Positions 5,712 through 7,444 of a stretch of 7,444 nucleotides of DNA are shown piece by piece. The translations under genes were made by a program, and so were the position numbers. Numbering within the stretch: the first letter of the stretch is position 1; each line of letters opens with the position of its first letter. The stretch is taken from assembly GCA_025449515.1 (NCBI GenBank), contig JANWJI010000188.1, positions 1-7,444 of the forward strand, written 5' to 3'. Source of the DNA: Nitrososphaeraceae archaeon (GTDB taxonomy: Archaea > Thermoproteota > Nitrososphaeria > Nitrososphaerales > Nitrososphaeraceae). Below the pieces are notes generated by a model. That model worked only from the letters and a program-made list of their open reading frames with translations. It had not been told where the DNA came from and did not search any database.

Positions 5712-6185
5712 TTGGAGCGCAGTGTCGAATACAAAACAGAGGTAATAAACGAAAGTTCACCAAAAGTATATTGTACTTGGCAAGAAGTAGAAATACTCGT
5801 AGAGACCCTAGCAAGTAAAATAAAAAGATCATCTAAAAAATATGATGTTATCCTAGCAATTACAAATGGCGGGATTATTCCAGCTAGATTGATGGCACGG
5901 GAGCTACATATTGATGATATAAAGTTCATACCAATTAGAAACAAACAATTATTTATAAAAGAAATGTATCCATTGCGTAAAGATAAAAAATATCTTGTAG
6001 TTGATGAGATATACGATACTGGTAATACATTTTTCAAAATGTCTGATGCATTGAGCGAGTTCAATTGCGATTTTGTATTTCTTATAAGTAGATACAAAGA
6101 TAGCAATGCTAAGACGGTCGCAAAAGTATTAAATCACAATAAATGGGTTGTATTTCCATGGGAAAGTAAAAGATATAGCCCTTGA
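5712..6185 (+). CDS. Purine phosphoribosyltransferase-like protein (xanthine/guanine/hypoxanthine type)
   Basis: A 157-residue type I phosphoribosyltransferase. The PRPP-binding loop is YLVVDEIYDTGNTF (residues 94-107). The upstream ITNGGIIPARLMAREL (50-65) forms the loop that contacts pyrophosphate, and the C-terminal VVFPWE (146-151) fits the purine-contacting end of XGPRT-type enzymes. Such enzymes join a free purine base to PRPP to make the nucleotide in the cytosol. Length fits the Gpt-like family (~150-160). The exact base specificity cannot be read from the sequence. Orotate PRTase is less likely because the protein is too short. TTG at 5712 is the only canonical start; the frame is open back to 5634 with no ATG or GTG. 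The first ~17 residues may be non-native. The adenine deaminase gene follows 125 bp downstream, which supports a purine-salvage role. The long minus-strand ORF across this gene is a shadow. Confidence 0.82.
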   Translation: MERSVEYKTEVINESSPKVYCTWQEVEILVETLASKIKRSSKKYDVILAITNGGIIPARLMARELHIDDIKFIPIRNKQLFIKEMYPLRKDKKYLVVDEIYDTGNTFFKMSDALSEFNCDFVFLISRYKDSNAKTVAKVLNHNKWVVFPWESKRYSP

Positions 6186-6245
6186 TCTATTTTGAGGAAA
6201 TCTAAATGTAATGATTTATACGTACATATAATTTTTAACCATTGG

Positions 6246-6314
6246 ATGGTAAGTCATGCTGGAATGTTTATAACGTTGAATTCTGAATTGGATAAAGCTG
6301 TTATTACTCAATGA
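6246..6314 (+). CDS. Possible 22-aa leader ORF overlapping the adenine deaminase start
   Basis: ATG at 6246 to TGA at 6312-6314 encodes MVSHAGMFITLNSELDKAV plus three residues. Its stop overlaps the adenine deaminase ATG in an ATGA arrangement typical of translational coupling. A TATA-like stretch (ATTTATAC, ~6214-6221) lies about 26 nt upstream of its ATG. No homology is recognised and chance is a real alternative. Confidence 0.25.
   Translation: MVSHAGMFITLNSELDKAVITQ
6267..6274 (+). promoter_or_regulatory. Candidate TATA box for adenine deaminase
   Basis: TTTATAAC lies about 40 nt before the ATG at 6311. It would place transcription start near 6297 and give a leader of about 14 nt. A second A/T-rich element at 6213-6232 could serve a longer transcript. 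Support is consensus and spacing only. Confidence 0.4.
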
Positions 6315-7444
6315 AGAAAATTTCAGGTTTGGGACAAAGAATCGAGTCACTTGGCTCATTGAATCGTCCTACCTCAGTTATAGAATTGAAACGAAAGATT
6401 ACCTCAGCTAATCATAGAAAACCTGATCTGATTATTAAAAATGCAAACATAGTAAACGTTTTTTCAGGAGAGATCTACAATGCTAATGTTGCGATCGCCG
6501 ACGGGATATTTGTAGGCATTTGGGATGTAGGAGGAGAAGGAGGAGGAAATACAGAGAACATCAATGCTGAGAGTGTATTTGATGCACAAGGGAGATTTAT
6601 GTCCCCTGGGCTTATAGATGGACATATCCATATTGAATCAACATTTCTTTCTCCAACTGAATTTTGGAATATATTTGCACCACATGGGACGTCAGCTGTA
6701 ATTTGCGATCCCCATGAAATCACTAATGTACTTGGTACTCGTGGGATTGACTATATACTACAATCAACTCACAATCAGCCTGTAAAAGTTTATCTTATGA
6801 TGCCTTCCTGTGTTCCAGCTACAAATATGGAAACATCTGGAGCTACTATTCTTGCAGATGACATAGGCTGTTACTTGCATCAGTACCCTGATCGAATTAT
6901 TGGTTTGGGAGAAATGATGAATTATCCTGGTGTGATAGCAGGAGATAATGTAGTACTATCAAAACTTTTGGCTGCAGAAGACAGACCCAAAGATGGGCAT
7001 GCTCCACTCCTTTCTGGACACTTGTTGGATGCATATATTCTTGCTGGGATAGAAAGTGATCACGAATGTTCTAACATTAATGAAGCTAGAGAAAAATTAC
7101 GAAAAGGGATGCATGTTATGATAAGAGAGGGAACACATGAGAAGAATTTAAAGGATTTAATTCCTCTTGTTAACGAATACAATAGTTCTAGGTTCAGTCT
7201 TGTTTCAGATGACCGTGATCCAATCGACTTGAAGGAAAATGGGCATGTTGATTCCTTGATCCGCATGGCCATTTCTTGTGGTGTACCGCCTGTACGAGCA
7301 ATCCAGATGGCATCCATTAATACTGCCAGGTATTTTGGACTGAAAGACTATGGTGCCATAGCGATAGGATTCAAAGCGAATTTTATACTTTTAGATGACT
7401 TGAATTCATTTACGATTTCAGAGGTTTTTCTGGATGGGCAAAGA
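6311..7444 (+). CDS. ade: Adenine deaminase, 3'-truncated by window edge
   Basis: The frame is open from ATG 6311 to the last base and gives the first 378 residues of an enzyme usually ~550-600 long. Adenine deaminase converts adenine to hypoxanthine and ammonia in the cytosol. It belongs to the metal-dependent amidohydrolase superfamily. Visible motifs are DLIIKNANIVNVFSGE (39-54, N-terminal beta-sandwich strand), PGLIDGHIHIES (99-110; metal ligands His105 and His107), DPHEITNVLG (133-142), GLGEMMNYPGVI (198-209; Glu201, expected ligand), GHAPLLSGHLLDAY (229-242; His230, His237), ESDHE (248-252) and VSDDRDP (298-304; catalytic Asp). The expected active-site residues of this part are all present. 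The segment WDVGGEGGGN (71-80) is an unusually Gly-rich loop. A ~37-residue N-terminal extension precedes the usual beginning. ATG 6311 is supported by the TATA box and the ATGA overlap with the short upstream ORF. Hypoxanthine could be used by the neighbouring phosphoribosyltransferase. Confidence 0.93.
   Translation, partial: MKKISGLGQRIESLGSLNRPTSVIELKRKITSANHRKPDLIIKNANIVNVFSGEIYNANVAIADGIFVGIWDVGGEGGGNTENINAESVFDAQGRFMSPGLIDGHIHIESTFLSPTEFWNIFAPHGTSAVICDPHEITNVLGTRGIDYILQSTHNQPVKVYLMMPSCVPATNMETSGATILADDIGCYLHQYPDRIIGLGEMMNYPGVIAGDNVVLSKLLAAEDRPKDGHAPLLSGHLLDAYILAGIESDHECSNINEAREKLRKGMHVMIREGTHEKNLKDLIPLVNEYNSSRFSLVSDDRDPIDLKENGHVDSLIRMAISCGVPPVRAIQMASINTARYFGLKDYGAIAIGFKANFILLDDLNSFTISEVFLDGQR

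Noticed and set aside
5603..6106. A 167-residue minus-strand ORF across the phosphoribosyltransferase gene.
   Set aside because: It is antisense to a gene with clear catalytic motifs and has no recognisable domain, so it is a shadow frame.

Overview
The window looks like AT-rich archaeal DNA. It resembles an ammonia-oxidising Nitrososphaeria (Thaumarchaeota) genome, possibly Nitrososphaeraceae/Nitrosocosmicus-like. The signs are TATA-like boxes about 25-40 nt upstream of several starts, few Shine-Dalgarno sequences, several TTG starts, integrases ending in a coiled-coil tail, and a DUF1326/DUF2182 gene pair. The genus is inferred from overall resemblance, not from a marker gene.

Layout. (1) Positions 1-476, + strand: the 3' part of an unrecognised gene, possibly with a winged-helix N-terminus. 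(2) Positions 665-2175, - strand: a mobile-element module. It has an intact tyrosine recombinase (1015-2175) and, directly behind its stop codon, the truncated 3' end of a second, different recombinase (665-1012). The two share a related C-terminal tail, visible as an 80-bp diverged direct repeat exactly 350 bp apart. (3) Positions 2266-2513, - strand: a small two-helix membrane protein that appears to have lost its first ~26 codons to a 1-nt frameshift. (4) Positions 2577-4634, + strand: a possible 26-aa upstream ORF, then a Cys-rich soluble DUF1326 protein and a DUF2182 polytopic membrane protein rich in Cys, Met and His. They form a two-gene unit, probably metal-related and of unknown exact function. 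The 3' end of the DUF2182 gene looks frameshifted. (5) Positions 4730-5633: a short HEAT-like ORF without a normal start codon, followed by about 650 bp with no convincing gene but with a short tandem repeat and a GC-rich palindrome. (6) Positions 5712-7444, + strand: a purine phosphoribosyltransferase-like gene and the 5' two-thirds of an adenine deaminase gene. Together they could form a purine-salvage route (adenine to hypoxanthine, then to IMP).

No rRNA, tRNA, CRISPR array or complete insertion sequence was seen. The parts most worth a second look are the stacked integrase remnant, the DUF1326/DUF2182 pair with its apparently shifted C-terminus, the short ORFs ending at or beside the DUF1326 and adenine deaminase starts, and the decayed small membrane gene.
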